DNA from: Enterobacter sp. JUb54
GTDB taxonomy: Bacteria > Pseudomonadota > Gammaproteobacteria > Enterobacterales > Enterobacteriaceae
Direction of reading: 5' to 3'
Assembly: GCF_014298075.1 (NCBI RefSeq)
Contig: NZ_CP060418.1
Coordinates: 3,100,001-3,164,000, forward strand
Length of the DNA: 64,000 nucleotides
Shown here: piece by piece, positions 27,938 through 38,307 of the stretch
How positions within the stretch are numbered: position 1 is the first letter of the stretch
How the letters are laid out: every line of letters starts with the position of its first letter
Translations under genes and position numbers: made by a program
The notes under the pieces: generated by a model
The model's database searches: none
The model's input: the letters and a program-made list of their open reading frames with translations, nothing else
Told to the model about the DNA's origin: nothing

Positions 27938-29344
27938 ATGGCAGGCAATAAACTTTCAGTCAGAGAAAAGATTGGCTACGGGATGGGTGATGCCGGATGT
28001 AACATCATTTTCGGTGCCATCATGTTGTTTGTTAACTACTTTTACACGGATATCTTTGGACTGACGCCGGCCCTGGTCGGTGTGTTGCTACTCTCAGTAC
28101 GCGTGATCGATGCGGTAACGGACCCGATTATGGGCGCCATGGCCGACCGCACCCGCAGTAAATATGGCCGCTTCCGTCCCTGGCTGCTGTGGATAGCCTT
28201 CCCCTATGCGCTGTTCAGCGTGCTGATGTTCACCACGCCGGAATGGACCTATAACAGCAAAGTTATCTATGCCTTCGTCACCTATTTCCTGCTCTCCCTG
28301 ACCTACACGGCGATCAACATCCCCTACTGCTCATTGGGTAGCGTCATTACCAATGACCCGCAGGAACGCGTCGCCTGTCAGTCGTACCGCTTCGTGATGG
28401 TCGGCATTGCCACCCTGCTGCTGTCGCTGACGCTGCTGCCAATGGCAGACTGGTTCGGCGGGGCTGATAAAGCCAAAGGCTACCAGATGGCGATGACCGT
28501 GCTGGCGCTGATCGGGATGTGCATGTTCTTGTTCTGCTTCGCCACCGTGCGCGAACGCGTGCAGCCGGCGGTACAGACCAACGATGAACTGAAAAAAGAC
28601 CTTAAAGACGTGTGGAAAAATGATCAGTGGGTCCGCATCCTGCTGTTGACGCTGTGCAACGTCTGCCCAGGCTTCATCCGCATGGCGGCCACCATGTACT
28701 ACGTGACCTGGGTTATGCAACAAAGCACCCACTTCGCGACCCTGTTTATCAGCCTCGGCGTGGTCGGGATGATGATCGGCAGCATGCTGGCAAAAGTACT
28801 GACCGACCGCTGGTGCAAGCTGCAGGTGTTCTTCTGGACCAATATCGTGCTGGCGGTCTTCTCCTGCGCCTTCTACTTCTTCGACCCACATGCCACCATG
28901 ATGATTATGGTGCTCTACTTCCTGCTCAATATCCTGCATCAGATCCCATCGCCGCTGCACTGGTCGCTGATGGCCGACGTGGATGATTACGGCGAGTGGA
29001 AAACCGGCAAACGCATCACCGGTATCAGCTTCTCTGGTAACCTCTTCTTCCTTAAAGTCGGGCTGGCGGTCGCGGGAGCCATGGTCGGCTTCCTGCTCTC
29101 CTGGTACGGCTACGATGCGGGCGCCAAAGAACAGAGCGCCTCAGCGGTTAACGGCATTGTGCTGCTGTTCAGCGTGATCCCTGGTATCGGCTATTTGATC
29201 ACCGCCGGCGTGGTTCGCATGCTGAAGGTCAATCGCGAATTTATGCGTCAAATCCAGTCGGACCTGGAAAAGCGCCGCACCAACTACAGCGAACTCAATA
29301 CCTGGCAGGATCACAAAACCAGTGAACACGTAAGGAAAGCTTGA
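27938..29344 (+). CDS. GPH-family (MelB-like) glycoside transporter
   Basis: 468 residues, 12 predicted membrane helices of the glycoside-pentoside-hexuronide:cation symporter family. Signatures: KIGYGMGDAGCNIIFGAIMLF at the N-terminus, RVIDAVTDPIMGAMADRTRSKYGRFRPW with the cation-site Asp, and ADVDDYGEWKTGKRITGISFSG near helix 11. Resembles YicJ/XynP-type xyloside or arabinoside importers. The stop and the next ATG share one base (TGATG), so the glycosidase is co-translated: the transporter imports a short glycoside that the cytosolic GH43 cleaves. No dedicated regulator is adjacent. Exact sugar unknown. Inserted between aroP and ampE, where E. coli K-12 has none. Confidence 0.87.
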   Translation: MAGNKLSVREKIGYGMGDAGCNIIFGAIMLFVNYFYTDIFGLTPALVGVLLLSVRVIDAVTDPIMGAMADRTRSKYGRFRPWLLWIAFPYALFSVLMFTTPEWTYNSKVIYAFVTYFLLSLTYTAINIPYCSLGSVITNDPQERVACQSYRFVMVGIATLLLSLTLLPMADWFGGADKAKGYQMAMTVLALIGMCMFLFCFATVRERVQPAVQTNDELKKDLKDVWKNDQWVRILLLTLCNVCPGFIRMAATMYYVTWVMQQSTHFATLFISLGVVGMMIGSMLAKVLTDRWCKLQVFFWTNIVLAVFSCAFYFFDPHATMMIMVLYFLLNILHQIPSPLHWSLMADVDDYGEWKTGKRITGISFSGNLFFLKVGLAVAGAMVGFLLSWYGYDAGAKEQSASAVNGIVLLFSVIPGIGYLITAGVVRMLKVNREFMRQIQSDLEKRRTNYSELNTWQDHKTSEHVRKA

Positions 29345-30294
29345 TGAACAACTGGCCCAACCCGTTTATTGAACAGCGCGCAGACCCGTATATTCTGCGC
29401 CACCAGGACCACTACTATTTTATCGCCTCAGTGCCGGAATATGACCGGCTGGAGATCCGCCGCGCCGCCACTCTGGAAGGTCTGCGCCAGGCGACACCGG
29501 TAGTGGTCTGGCGCAAACCGGAAAACGGCCCGATGAGCCAGCTGATCTGGGCGCCGGAGCTGCATGAAATTAACGGCAAATGGTACATCTATTATGCTGC
29601 CACCCACACCCACGACCTGGATGAACTGGGGATGTTCCAGCACCGGATGTTCGTTCTTGAATGTGCCGACAGCGATCCGCTGAGCGGCCAGTGGGTAGAA
29701 AAAGGTCAGGTACACACGCCGTTCGACACCTTCGCCCTCGACGCCACTACTTTCCAGCATCAGGGTAAGCAGTGGTATTTGTGGGCGCAGAAAGCCCCGC
29801 ATATTGCCGGCAACTCCAACCTGTATCTGGCGGAACTGGAGAATCCCTGGACGCTGAAAGGCGAGCCGGTCATGCTGAGCAAACCGGAATTTGACTGGGA
29901 ATGCCGCGGTTTTAAGGTCAATGAGGGCCCGGCGGTGCTGGTGCACGGCGACAGGCTGTTTATCAGCTATTCCGCCAGCGCCACCGATGAGAACTACTGT
30001 ATGGGGCTGCTGTGGATAGACCTGCAGGCCGACCCGCTGCGCCCGGAAAACTGGCATAAATCACCGGAGCCGGTATTTCGTACCAGCTATGAGAACCGTC
30101 AGTACGGTCCCGGTCACAATGGCTTTACGCAAACCCCGGAGGGGGAAGATGTGCTGGTCTATCACGCCCGGAACTACACCGAAATTGAAGGCGACCCGCT
30201 GTACGACCCCAATCGCCATACCCGGCTGAAGCTGGTGCGCTGGCAAGAAAACGGGATGCCTGACTTCGGCATCCCGGCTGCGGACACAGAGTAA
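29344..30294 (+). CDS. Glycoside hydrolase family 43 enzyme (arabinofuranosidase/xylosidase type)
   Basis: 316 residues, single five-bladed beta-propeller without signal peptide, therefore cytosolic. The three acidic residues expected in GH43 are visible: Asp14 (RADPYILR, general base), Asp133 (FALDATTF, pKa modulator) and Glu194 (KVNEGPAVL, general acid). The conserved His occurs in YGPGHNGFT. WAPELHEINGKWYIYYAA is typical of exo-acting alpha-L-arabinofuranosidase members. The sequence does not separate arabinofuranosidase from beta-xylosidase. Co-translated with the GPH transporter upstream, which implies intracellular hydrolysis of an imported arabino- or xylo-oligosaccharide. Confidence 0.87.
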   Translation: MNNWPNPFIEQRADPYILRHQDHYYFIASVPEYDRLEIRRAATLEGLRQATPVVVWRKPENGPMSQLIWAPELHEINGKWYIYYAATHTHDLDELGMFQHRMFVLECADSDPLSGQWVEKGQVHTPFDTFALDATTFQHQGKQWYLWAQKAPHIAGNSNLYLAELENPWTLKGEPVMLSKPEFDWECRGFKVNEGPAVLVHGDRLFISYSASATDENYCMGLLWIDLQADPLRPENWHKSPEPVFRTSYENRQYGPGHNGFTQTPEGEDVLVYHARNYTEIEGDPLYDPNRHTRLKLVRWQENGMPDFGIPAADTE

Positions 30295-30325
30295 AACACC
30301 GCCCCTGTCCGGATACGGGCAGGGG

Positions 30326-31180
30326 TTAAATCAAGGTGCCGTAAATGGTCAGCAGCGCCATGATGACGACCACCACCAGCGAGGTTTTCTTGGCCATTGA
30401 GACCGCGGCTTTTGGCGTCTCGACCTTATCGACATGCGGCTCGCGGGCCAGAGAAAACTGCGCCAGACGAGTCAACACCTGATACTGCGATGAATGGCGA
30501 TCGCCCAACGAGGCGAACCAGGCCGGCAACGCTCTTTCCCCATGTCCCACCAACGCATACACCACCCCGACCAGACGCACCGGCAGCCAGTCCACCACGT
30601 GTAAAATCGCATCAATCCCCGACTGCTGGCGATGGCGAGGCGTTTGATAGCGCGCCAGCCACGTCTGCCAGGCACGCAGCACGCAGTATCCTATCAGCGT
30701 GACAGGCCCCCAACTGCCGCCCACCACAAACCAGAACAGCGGCGCCAGATAGTAACGGTAATTGATCCACAGCAGCGCATTTTGCAGTTCGCTGAGAAAT
30801 TCGCGGTTATCGCAGCCGGGCGGCACACCGTGAATCAGCGTCAGTTCGCTGGCCATCGCATCACAGGCGCGGCTATCGTTGCGGGATGCCGCTTTAAGAT
30901 ACGCATGATAATGCAGCCGTACCCGACCGGCGCCAATGCACAGCAGCCCCAGCAGGATCCAGAAAATCAGCAACGGCACGTTAAACAGCACTCCGTGCAG
31001 CAGGCGCTGAATGATAAACACCGCCGCCATCGCAACCACCGTCATCAGCAGGGTAGCGGCAAACGAAAAATGCTTCACGCGACGAAACAGCACTTCCAGT
31101 CGGTGATCGAGCTGCCAGTGTTCACCCAGCTTAAACAGACGTTCAGCGATGAGAACCAACAGCGTAGTAAACAACGTCAT
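30326..31180 (-). CDS. ampE: AmpE, inner membrane protein of the ampDE operon
   Basis: 284 residues, CobD/CbiB-like membrane protein with about four hydrophobic segments (residues 1-15, 40-85, 140-175 and the C-terminal helix). E. coli-type N-terminus [29 protein letters not shown]. Co-transcribed with ampD: its ATG overlaps the ampD stop by 4 bases. The function is poorly defined; it was described as a possible sensory membrane protein in beta-lactamase induction, but AmpD alone explains most of that phenotype. Confidence 0.95.
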   Translation of the reverse strand: MTLFTTLLVLIAERLFKLGEHWQLDHRLEVLFRRVKHFSFAATLLMTVVAMAAVFIIQRLLHGVLFNVPLLIFWILLGLLCIGAGRVRLHYHAYLKAASRNDSRACDAMASELTLIHGVPPGCDNREFLSELQNALLWINYRYYLAPLFWFVVGGSWGPVTLIGYCVLRAWQTWLARYQTPRHRQQSGIDAILHVVDWLPVRLVGVVYALVGHGERALPAWFASLGDRHSSQYQVLTRLAQFSLAREPHVDKVETPKAAVSMAKKTSLVVVVIMALLTIYGTLI

Positions 31181-31740
31181 GGCATCTCCTTTTCTGACGA
31201 AGCGGTCAGCAGACCGCGGAATTTTGCCCAGTCAAAAGCAGGGCCGGGATCCGTTTTCCGTACCGGCGCAATATCGCTATGGCCGGTGATATTATCGGCG
31301 ATGGCCGGATACAGCGCGATCAGCTGCCGCGTCACGGCCACCAGTTGCTGGTACTGTGCATCGGTATAGGCCAGCGTGTCTGTCCCTTCCAGCTCAATAC
31401 CAATAGAAAAGTCATTGCAGCGTTCTCGCCCCTGATACAGGGAGACGCCCGCGTGCCACGCCCGCTTATCGAAAGGAACATACTGCACGATTTCGCCATC
31501 ACGGCGAATCAGACAATGTGCGGAAACGCGCAGGTGCGCGATCTCGGCAAAGAAAGGATGGGCGTTGGGATCGAGAGTGCCACTGAACAGCGCGTCAATC
31601 CACGGGCCACCAAACTCCCCGGGCGGCAGGCTAATATTATGCACCACCAATAAAGAAGGGGCTTCATCATCCGGACGGCAATCATGGTGCGGCGAAGGAA
31701 CCCGACGCGCCTCCATCAGCCATCCCCCATTCAACTGCAT
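31177..31740 (-). CDS. ampD: 1,6-anhydro-N-acetylmuramyl-L-alanine amidase AmpD
   Basis: 187 residues. Cytosolic zinc amidase that removes the peptide from anhydro-muropeptides in cell-wall recycling, and so keeps the AmpR inducer low. Zinc ligands are in place at His34 ([10 protein letters not shown]), His154 (TGHSDIAP) and Asp164 ([11 protein letters not shown]), with Lys162 nearby. Start ATG 31740 has GGAGAGG upstream; the open frame to 32076 runs through the ERIC element and is not used. In species with inducible chromosomal ampC, loss of ampD raises beta-lactamase; no ampC or ampR is in this window. The gene is intact. Confidence 0.97.
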   Translation of the reverse strand: MQLNGGWLMEARRVPSPHHDCRPDDEAPSLLVVHNISLPPGEFGGPWIDALFSGTLDPNAHPFFAEIAHLRVSAHCLIRRDGEIVQYVPFDKRAWHAGVSLYQGRERCNDFSIGIELEGTDTLAYTDAQYQQLVAVTRQLIALYPAIADNITGHSDIAPVRKTDPGPAFDWAKFRGLLTASSEKEMP

Positions 31741-31898
31741 GTGACCTCTCCTTTCACTCGCTGGTGCTCCCGGGCCTCCACTGGCCAAAGGATGCTGATT
31801 ATCATACACAAAATCGTTTACCCTGCCGCACAACATCCCTGCATATTCAACGTCAACGCTGGGGAAAACTGGCGGGCCAGGCAACAATAACCACCAAC

Positions 31899-32102
31899 TA
31901 TATACCCTAAATAATTCGAGTTGCAGGAAGGCGGCGACGCAGTGAATCCCCAGGAGCTTACTGAAGTAAGTGACTGGGGTGAACGAGGACAAATTCGTCA
32001 GGAACGAATTTGAACGCAGTTTACTGCGCCCGTTAGGGCGAGGCCCAGGGATGGGCCGAGTATTGCCAACGCTCATGCAACTTGAAGTATGACGGGTATA
32101 TA
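31899..32102. repeat. ERIC element with about 75-bp internal insert
   Basis: Core GTGAATCCCCAGGAGCTTAC (31942-31961) followed by AAGTAAGTGACTGGGGTGAA is the ERIC consensus nearly letter for letter. The ends TATACCC...GGGTATA (31901-31907 and 32094-32100) are the terminal inverted repeats. Total length is about 200 instead of 127 bases. The extra block (roughly 31990-32065) has its own palindromes, AAATTCGT/ACGAATTT and GGCCCA/TGGGCC. It lies upstream of both ampD and nadC (divergent). Confidence 0.93.
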
Positions 32103-32146
32103 TGGTGTCGACACGCGGTTCAGGTTAGCATGTTTCCCATTGCTGA

Positions 32147-33064
<918 letters not shown>

Positions 33065-33245
33065 TTGACCTCCCCGGTGCCCTCCCGGCATCGGGGCTAT
33101 CATTTGCGAAGCCGCTAGCATTTCTTGCCCGCCATCTGTGTAACAACACCAGAAAGCCTGGAACCTCGTTTCCCACTCTCTTATTTGCCATTCGCCGCCA
33201 TCGCCGAAGCCCGTCACTGTACTCCTGACAACACAAGGAGCACTT

Positions 33246-33677
33246 ATGGACAGACAACGCGGATTTACCCTGATCGAACTGATGGTGGTTATCGGGATCA
33301 TCGCTATTTTGAGCGCCATCGGTATTCCGGCTTACCAGAATTACCTGCGTAAAGCCGCCCTGACCGACATGCTACAAACGTTCGTACCCTACCGCACGGC
33401 CATTGAATTATGCGCCCTCGAACACGGCGGCCTCACTACCTGCGATGCGGGCAGTCAGGGCATACCGTCTCCCGCCACTACGCGCTACGTCGCCACCATG
33501 AGCGTCGCCAAAGGCATCGTCACCCTCGACGGGCAAGAGAGCCTCACGGGCCTGAGCGTGACCCTGACGCCTGGCTGGGACAGTGCCAACGGCATCACCG
33601 GATGGCAACGGGTTTGCAATATTGCCAGCAACAGTTCGCTTAAGCAGGCCTGTGAAGATGTCTTTCGCATAAACTGA
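33246..33677 (+). CDS. ppdD: Type IV prepilin PpdD
   Basis: 143 residues. Class III signal MDRQRG|FTLIELMVVIGIIAIL: cleavage after Gly6, mature Phe1 and Glu5, then the hydrophobic assembly helix. Two C-terminal cysteines (CNIAS, ACEDV) form the expected D-region disulfide, and a second pair (LCALEH, TCDAG) lies near residues 57-67. Major pilin of the enterobacterial type IV pilus; forms an operon with hofB and hofC and needs the prepilin peptidase encoded elsewhere. In E. coli laboratory conditions the operon is nearly silent. AAGGAG precedes the start. Confidence 0.95.
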   Translation: MDRQRGFTLIELMVVIGIIAILSAIGIPAYQNYLRKAALTDMLQTFVPYRTAIELCALEHGGLTTCDAGSQGIPSPATTRYVATMSVAKGIVTLDGQESLTGLSVTLTPGWDSANGITGWQRVCNIASNSSLKQACEDVFRIN

Positions 33678-33687
33678 GGCCATCACG

Positions 33688-35070
33688 ATGAAAACTGAAC
33701 AATTGGTCACCCTCTGCCAGCGCTATCATGCCCTGCTGCTCAGCAGCGATGAGCACACCATCATCATCGCGGTGGTCAATAACCCGGCGCCAGAACTCAT
33801 GGAAGCCCTACGCTTCGCCACCCAGAAGCGCATCGATATCGAATGCTGGAGCCAGGATCAAATGAACAAGCGGCTGAAGACCGGTCAACCTTTGCTACCC
33901 GCCAGCAATGATATGACGTCAGGCGTTATCAAACAGGTCAATCAGATCCTTGAGCAGGCCTTACACCAGCGCGCCTCCGATATTCATATTGAACCGGAGG
34001 AAAATCACCTGCGTATTCGCCTGCGCATCGATGGAGTCCTGCACCCGCTGCCATTGCTGTCGCCTGAGCTAACCGCCCCAATGACCGCACGGCTTAAGGT
34101 GCTCGGTAATCTGGATATCGCCGAGCACCGCCTGCCGCAGGACGGTCAGTTCACGCTGGTATTTGCTGGCCGCCCGGTCTCGTTTCGCATCGCCACCCTG
34201 CCCTGTCGTCACGGAGAGAAAATCGTGCTGCGCCTGTTACATCAAGTTGAACAAGCGCTCGACATTGACGCCCTGGGGCTGGCTCCAGAACAGCTCAGGA
34301 TCTTTCGCTCCGCGCTGGAGCAGCCGCAGGGCCTGATGCTGGTCACCGGTCCTACCGGCAGCGGTAAGACCGTGACGCTCTACAGCGCGCTGCAGGCCCG
34401 CAATCAGGATGCCGTCAATATATGCAGCGTCGAGGATCCGCTGGAGATCCCGATCGCCGGCATGAACCAGACGCAGATTAACCCCCGCGCCGGACTTAAC
34501 TTCCAGAACGTGCTGCGGGCGCTGTTGCGTCAGGATCCGGACATTGTGATGGTCGGGGAAATTCGCGATGCCGAAACGGCAGAAATTGCCATTAAAGCCG
34601 CGCAGACCGGGCATCTGGTACTGTCGACGCTGCATACCAACTCCACCAGCGAAACCCTGATCCGCCTGCAGCAAATGGGCGTTGCCAGCTGGATGATCTC
34701 TTCCGCGCTCTCCCTGGTCGTGGCGCAACGTCTGGTACGCAAGCTGTGCGTGCATTGCCGATGCGAAACCGGCCAGAGTGCCGAAGTTCCGCGCACGCTG
34801 TGGCCGCGTCCGCTCCCTCGCTGGCGGGCCGTGGGCTGCCAGCACTGCTATCACGGCTACTATGGCCGCCAGGCGCTATTTGAACTGCTGCCGGTGAACA
34901 CCGCACTACGTCAGGCTATTGCCCGCGGTCTTAACACCATGGAAATTGAGTCTCTGGCGCGCGAAGCGGGAATGATGACGCTGTTTGAAAGCGGCTGCGA
35001 GGCAGTGGAACAAGGGTTGACCAGCCTTGAAGAGGTTATCCGCGTACTGGGGATCCCTCATGACAACTAA
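33688..35070 (+). CDS. hofB: Type IV pilus assembly ATPase HofB (GspE/PilB family)
   Basis: 460 residues. An N2-type domain (ASDIHIEPEENHLRIRLRIDG, about residues 97-120), Walker A GPTGSGKT (about 220-227), Asp box EDPLEIPIAGMNQTQIN, Walker B with VGEIRD, His box TGHLVLSTLHTN, and the tetracysteine zinc motif CVHCR...CQHC near residues 352-390. This is a complete secretion-superfamily ATPase that powers pilus polymerisation. It starts 10 bases after the ppdD stop and its end overlaps hofC by 11 bases. The N-terminal domain is shorter than in PilB of Pseudomonas, as in E. coli HofB. Confidence 0.95.
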   Translation: MKTEQLVTLCQRYHALLLSSDEHTIIIAVVNNPAPELMEALRFATQKRIDIECWSQDQMNKRLKTGQPLLPASNDMTSGVIKQVNQILEQALHQRASDIHIEPEENHLRIRLRIDGVLHPLPLLSPELTAPMTARLKVLGNLDIAEHRLPQDGQFTLVFAGRPVSFRIATLPCRHGEKIVLRLLHQVEQALDIDALGLAPEQLRIFRSALEQPQGLMLVTGPTGSGKTVTLYSALQARNQDAVNICSVEDPLEIPIAGMNQTQINPRAGLNFQNVLRALLRQDPDIVMVGEIRDAETAEIAIKAAQTGHLVLSTLHTNSTSETLIRLQQMGVASWMISSALSLVVAQRLVRKLCVHCRCETGQSAEVPRTLWPRPLPRWRAVGCQHCYHGYYGRQALFELLPVNTALRQAIARGLNTMEIESLAREAGMMTLFESGCEAVEQGLTSLEEVIRVLGIPHDN

Positions 35071-36265
35071 CCGCCTCTGGCGCTGGCAAGGGGTAGATGC
35101 GCAAGGCGAACGTTGTCAGGGGACGCAGTGGAGCCAAAGTCGGCTGGACATCTGTCAGACGCTGACCCATGAACATATCATTCCACTGGCGGTTCGCCGC
35201 TGCGCGGTCAAAAACGCGCTCTGGCACCCACGTTATAGCGGCCAGGTTGTGCGCCAGCTCGCCGCCCTGCTGCAAGCCGGGCTTCCGCTGGCAGAAGGCC
35301 TTATTCTGCTGGCGCAACAGCAATCCAACGCCCAGTGGCAGGCGCTGCTCTACGCCCTGGCTCGGGAGCTGGCGCAGGGTACTTCGCTCTCTGCGGCGCT
35401 GGAAAAGTGGCCTCAGGCTTTCTCGCCGCTCTACCTGGCGATGATCCGCACCGGGGAGCTCACCGGTAAACTCGATTTCTGCTGCCTGCAGCTGGCGCGT
35501 CAGCAACAGGAGCAGCAGCAACTGACAGAGAAAGTGAAAAAAGCGGTGCGCTATCCCATCATCATTCTGGGCCTGGCCCTGCTGGTGGTGATGGCGATGC
35601 TCTGTTTTGTTCTGCCAGAGTTCGCCGCTATCTATCAAACCTTCAATACGCCGCTGCCGTTATTGACGCAGCTCGTGATCCACGCCAGTGAAGGGCTGAT
35701 CCGCCACTGGCCCTGGCTGATTTTGCCGATCGTCTTGCCCATCGCCCTCAATCGGCTCTCCCAGCGTCGGCCACAGTGGCTGCTGCAGCGGCAGAAAATG
35801 CTGCATGCTCTGCCAGTGGTGGGAAAGCTTATCCGCGGGCAATTGCTGAGCCAGATCTTCACCGTGCTTGCCCTCACCCAGCGTGCCGGCATCAGTTTTC
35901 TGCAAGGTCTGGAAAGCGTTGAGGATACGCTGGCCTGCCCGTTATGGCGTCAGCGGATCCAGCAGGTGCACCAGCACATTACGCAGGGCGTCCCCATCTG
36001 GCAGGCCCTCGAACGCAGCGGTGGTTTTACCTCATTGTGCTTACAGCTGATCCGCACCGGAGAAGCATCGGGATCGCTGGATACCATGCTGGACAATCTC
36101 GCCCGGCACCATAGTGAACAGACGCATTATCAGGCTGAAAACCTGGCGACATTACTGGAGCCCATGCTGTTGTTGATAACCGGAGTCATTGTGGGTGTGC
36201 TGGTGGTGGCGATGTATCTACCCATTTTTCATCTGGGTGACGCGATTAGCGGTATGGCGGGATAA
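35060..36265 (+). CDS. hofC: Type IV pilus platform protein HofC (GspF/PilC family)
   Basis: 401 residues; inner membrane protein with two related T2SSF domains. First copy near residues 65-185 (QLAALLQAGLPLAEGLILLAQ...LYLAMIRTGELTGKL), second near 265-385 (LTQRAGISFLQGLESVED...LCLQLIRTGEASGSLD), and three membrane helices (about 170-195, 215-235, 370-395). Start is ATG 35060, 11 bases inside hofB; the open frame to 35027 is a shadow of hofB. Works with HofB and PpdD. The repeated RTGE motifs mark the two domain copies. Confidence 0.95.
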   Translation: MTTNRLWRWQGVDAQGERCQGTQWSQSRLDICQTLTHEHIIPLAVRRCAVKNALWHPRYSGQVVRQLAALLQAGLPLAEGLILLAQQQSNAQWQALLYALARELAQGTSLSAALEKWPQAFSPLYLAMIRTGELTGKLDFCCLQLARQQQEQQQLTEKVKKAVRYPIIILGLALLVVMAMLCFVLPEFAAIYQTFNTPLPLLTQLVIHASEGLIRHWPWLILPIVLPIALNRLSQRRPQWLLQRQKMLHALPVVGKLIRGQLLSQIFTVLALTQRAGISFLQGLESVEDTLACPLWRQRIQQVHQHITQGVPIWQALERSGGFTSLCLQLIRTGEASGSLDTMLDNLARHHSEQTHYQAENLATLLEPMLLLITGVIVGVLVVAMYLPIFHLGDAISGMAG

Positions 36266-36290
36266 ATGCTGGCGCGTGGCGCGCCAGCAT
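36266..36290. terminator. Perfect hairpin between convergent hofC and guaC
   Basis: 11-bp perfect arms ATGCTGGCGCG/CGCGCCAGCAT with a 3-base loop, located between two convergent stops. No T-run on either strand, so it may rely on Rho or act as an RNA-stabilising hairpin. Confidence 0.5.
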
Positions 36291-36296
36291 CTGGCA

Positions 36297-37340
36297 TTAC
36301 AGGCTGTTGAACACGCGGTTCTCTTGTTCCTGTACGCGAATAAAGGTGGTGCGTTTGGTCAGCTCTTTCAGGCGTGAAGCGCCCACGTAGGTGCAGGCAG
36401 AGCGCAGGCCGCCGAGGATATCGCGTGCGGTATTCTCAACCGGGCCACGCAGAAGCAGCTTAACGGTTTTGCCTTCTGCTGCGCGGTACTGCGCAACGCC
36501 GCCAACGTGGCGGGTCATCGCGGACTCAGAGCTCATGCCGTAAAACAGCATGAACTTCTCGCCGTTTTCTTCAACCACTTTGCCACCGCTCTCTTCATGA
36601 CCGGCCAGCATGCCACCGAGCATGACAAAATCGGCGCCGCCGCCAAAGGCTTTTGCTACGTCACCCGGCATTGTACAACCGCCATCGCTGACGATCTGGC
36701 CGCCGAGACCATGTGCCGCATCGGCACATTCAATCACGGCAGAAAGCTGCGGATAACCCACGCCGGTCTTCACACGAGTGGTACATACGGAACCCGGGCC
36801 GATGCCGACTTTCACGATATCTGCGCCTGAGAGAATCAGCTCTTCGCACATTTCGCCGGTGACGACGTTACCCGCACAGATGGTTTTCTGCGGCCAGGCT
36901 TCACGCGCTTTAGCAACGAACTGTACAAAATGCTCAGAGTAGCCATTCGCCACATCGATGCAGACGAAGTTCAGCTGTGGATTTTGAGCGAGGATCTGTT
37001 TGGTTTTTTCGAAATCAACATCAGAAGTCCCGGTGGACACCATGACGTATTTCAGCACATCCGCAGAAGATGACTGCACAAAACTCTGCCACTCTTCAAC
37101 GGTATAATGTTTGTGAACCGCGGTCAGAATGCCGAAAGATGCCAGCGCTTTCGCCATGCCAAACGTCCCGACGGTGTCCATGTTAGCGGCAATGATCGGC
37201 ACGCCGGACCATGACTGGCCAGAATGTTTAAATGTGAATTCACGTTCCAGCTCAACATCAGAACGGCTTTTGAGGGTAGAGCGTTTTGGGCGGATAAGAA
37301 CGTCTTTAAAACCAAGCTTCAGATCTTCTTCAATACGCAT
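36297..37340 (-). CDS. guaC: GMP reductase
   Basis: 347 residues as E. coli GuaC. NADPH-dependent deamination of GMP to IMP in purine interconversion. Same TIM-barrel family as IMP dehydrogenase but without the CBS domains. Catalytic Cys in [11 protein letters not shown]; substrate phosphate loop [27 protein letters not shown]; flap with EESGGK. Start ATG 37340 gives [15 protein letters not shown] with AGGAATT upstream; the open frame to 37406 lies over the promoter. Monocistronic, divergent from coaE. Confidence 0.97.
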   Translation of the reverse strand: MRIEEDLKLGFKDVLIRPKRSTLKSRSDVELEREFTFKHSGQSWSGVPIIAANMDTVGTFGMAKALASFGILTAVHKHYTVEEWQSFVQSSSADVLKYVMVSTGTSDVDFEKTKQILAQNPQLNFVCIDVANGYSEHFVQFVAKAREAWPQKTICAGNVVTGEMCEELILSGADIVKVGIGPGSVCTTRVKTGVGYPQLSAVIECADAAHGLGGQIVSDGGCTMPGDVAKAFGGGADFVMLGGMLAGHEESGGKVVEENGEKFMLFYGMSSESAMTRHVGGVAQYRAAEGKTVKLLLRGPVENTARDILGGLRSACTYVGASRLKELTKRTTFIRVQEQENRVFNSL

Positions 37341-37395
37341 GTGCGAATTCCTGGGGTTAATTGCATTATTGTGAGAGCACAACTCCAGTGACGTT

Positions 37396-37423
37396 ATCAT
37401 ACGCACGAATCATGGCTGCGCAA
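37396..37423 (-). promoter_or_regulatory. guaC promoter
   Basis: On the minus strand TTGCGC (complement of 37418-37423), 16-base spacer, TATGAT (complement of 37396-37401), about 50 bases upstream of the start codon. Confidence 0.6.
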
Positions 37424-37686
37424 GACTGCGATTTTCACTTTTTTTACGCTACAATCGTATAAATTTACCTGGTGAATAGTGAATAACGCGATCGCGAGCA
37501 CCAACGTGAGATGCGTTAAATTTAACCAATTGATTTGTATATACAAAATAAACCAGTATAGGCTGTGACCCAGTCGGTTGGCTTGTGCCATCATGATGGG
37601 ATTTCGCTCGTAAGAGCATCGGGGCGTGTACGACCGGCGCCACTGGAATGTAATGAGTTCATTGGTCAGATCGGGATACGGAGTGT
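37424..37686. other. guaC-coaE intergenic region
   Basis: The 346 bases between the two divergent start codons hold the guaC promoter, T-rich and A-rich runs (37437-37470, 37500-37560) and the coaE leader. No gene is supported; the 117-codon minus frame here is hydrophobic but lacks a ribosome site or family resemblance. Confidence 0.4.
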
Positions 37687-38307
37687 ATGAGGTATACGGT
37701 AGCGTTAACGGGCGGTATTGGCAGTGGTAAGAGCACCGTGGCCGATGCATTTTCTCACCTTGGGGTGAACGTTATTGATGCCGACATTATTGCTCGTCAG
37801 GTGGTCGAACCCGGAACCCCGGCACTGCAGGCTATCGCCGCTCATTTTGGCCCAGGGATGCTCCATGATGACGGTACGCTGAACCGCCGTGCGTTACGTG
37901 AAAAAATCTTTGCCCACCCCGACGATAAAACCTGGCTTAACGCGCTTCTGCATCCGCTGATTCAGCAGGAAACACACCGACAGATGCAGGCAGCGACTTC
38001 CCCCTACATTCTCTGGGTTGTCCCCTTACTGGTTGAAAACCACCTGGCCGCGAAGGCCGATCGCGTGTTGGTCGTTGATGTCCCAAAAGAGACGCAGATC
38101 GAACGGACGATCTCGCGTGACCGGGTCAGCCGTGAACATGCAGAACATATTCTTGCCGCCCAGGCGACGCGCGAACAGCGTCTCGCCGTTGCGGATGATG
38201 TCATTGAAAACACAGGCACGCCGGATGCCATCGCATCGGATGTTGCCCGCCTGCACGACCGGTATCTACTCCTGGCATCGCAGGCCGCCTCACAGGAAAA
38301 ATCGTAA
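37687..38307 (+). CDS. coaE: Dephospho-CoA kinase
   Basis: 206 residues. Last step of coenzyme A synthesis: phosphorylates the 3'-OH of dephospho-CoA. P-loop [14 protein letters not shown] (residues 8-21), [17 protein letters not shown] (substrate-binding Asp), LHPLIQQE and the lid segment [16 protein letters not shown]. Its stop shares one base with the zapD start (TAATG), so the coaE-zapD-yacG operon is translationally coupled. Confidence 0.97.
   Translation: MRYTVALTGGIGSGKSTVADAFSHLGVNVIDADIIARQVVEPGTPALQAIAAHFGPGMLHDDGTLNRRALREKIFAHPDDKTWLNALLHPLIQQETHRQMQAATSPYILWVVPLLVENHLAAKADRVLVVDVPKETQIERTISRDRVSREHAEHILAAQATREQRLAVADDVIENTGTPDAIASDVARLHDRYLLLASQAASQEKS

Noticed and set aside
30300-30325. 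Terminator after the GH43 gene (CCCCTGTCC/GGGCAGGGG hairpin)
   Set aside because: A stem is present but there is no T-run, and it almost abuts the ampE stop; too weak to list as a feature.
31741-32076. N-terminal extension of AmpD by 112 residues
   Set aside because: The extension is translated ERIC sequence; the 31740 ATG has a ribosome site and matches the family length.
31899-32102. Possible small IS or MITE with target duplication
   Set aside because: The core is the ERIC consensus with its own terminal repeats; no transposase. It is listed as ERIC.
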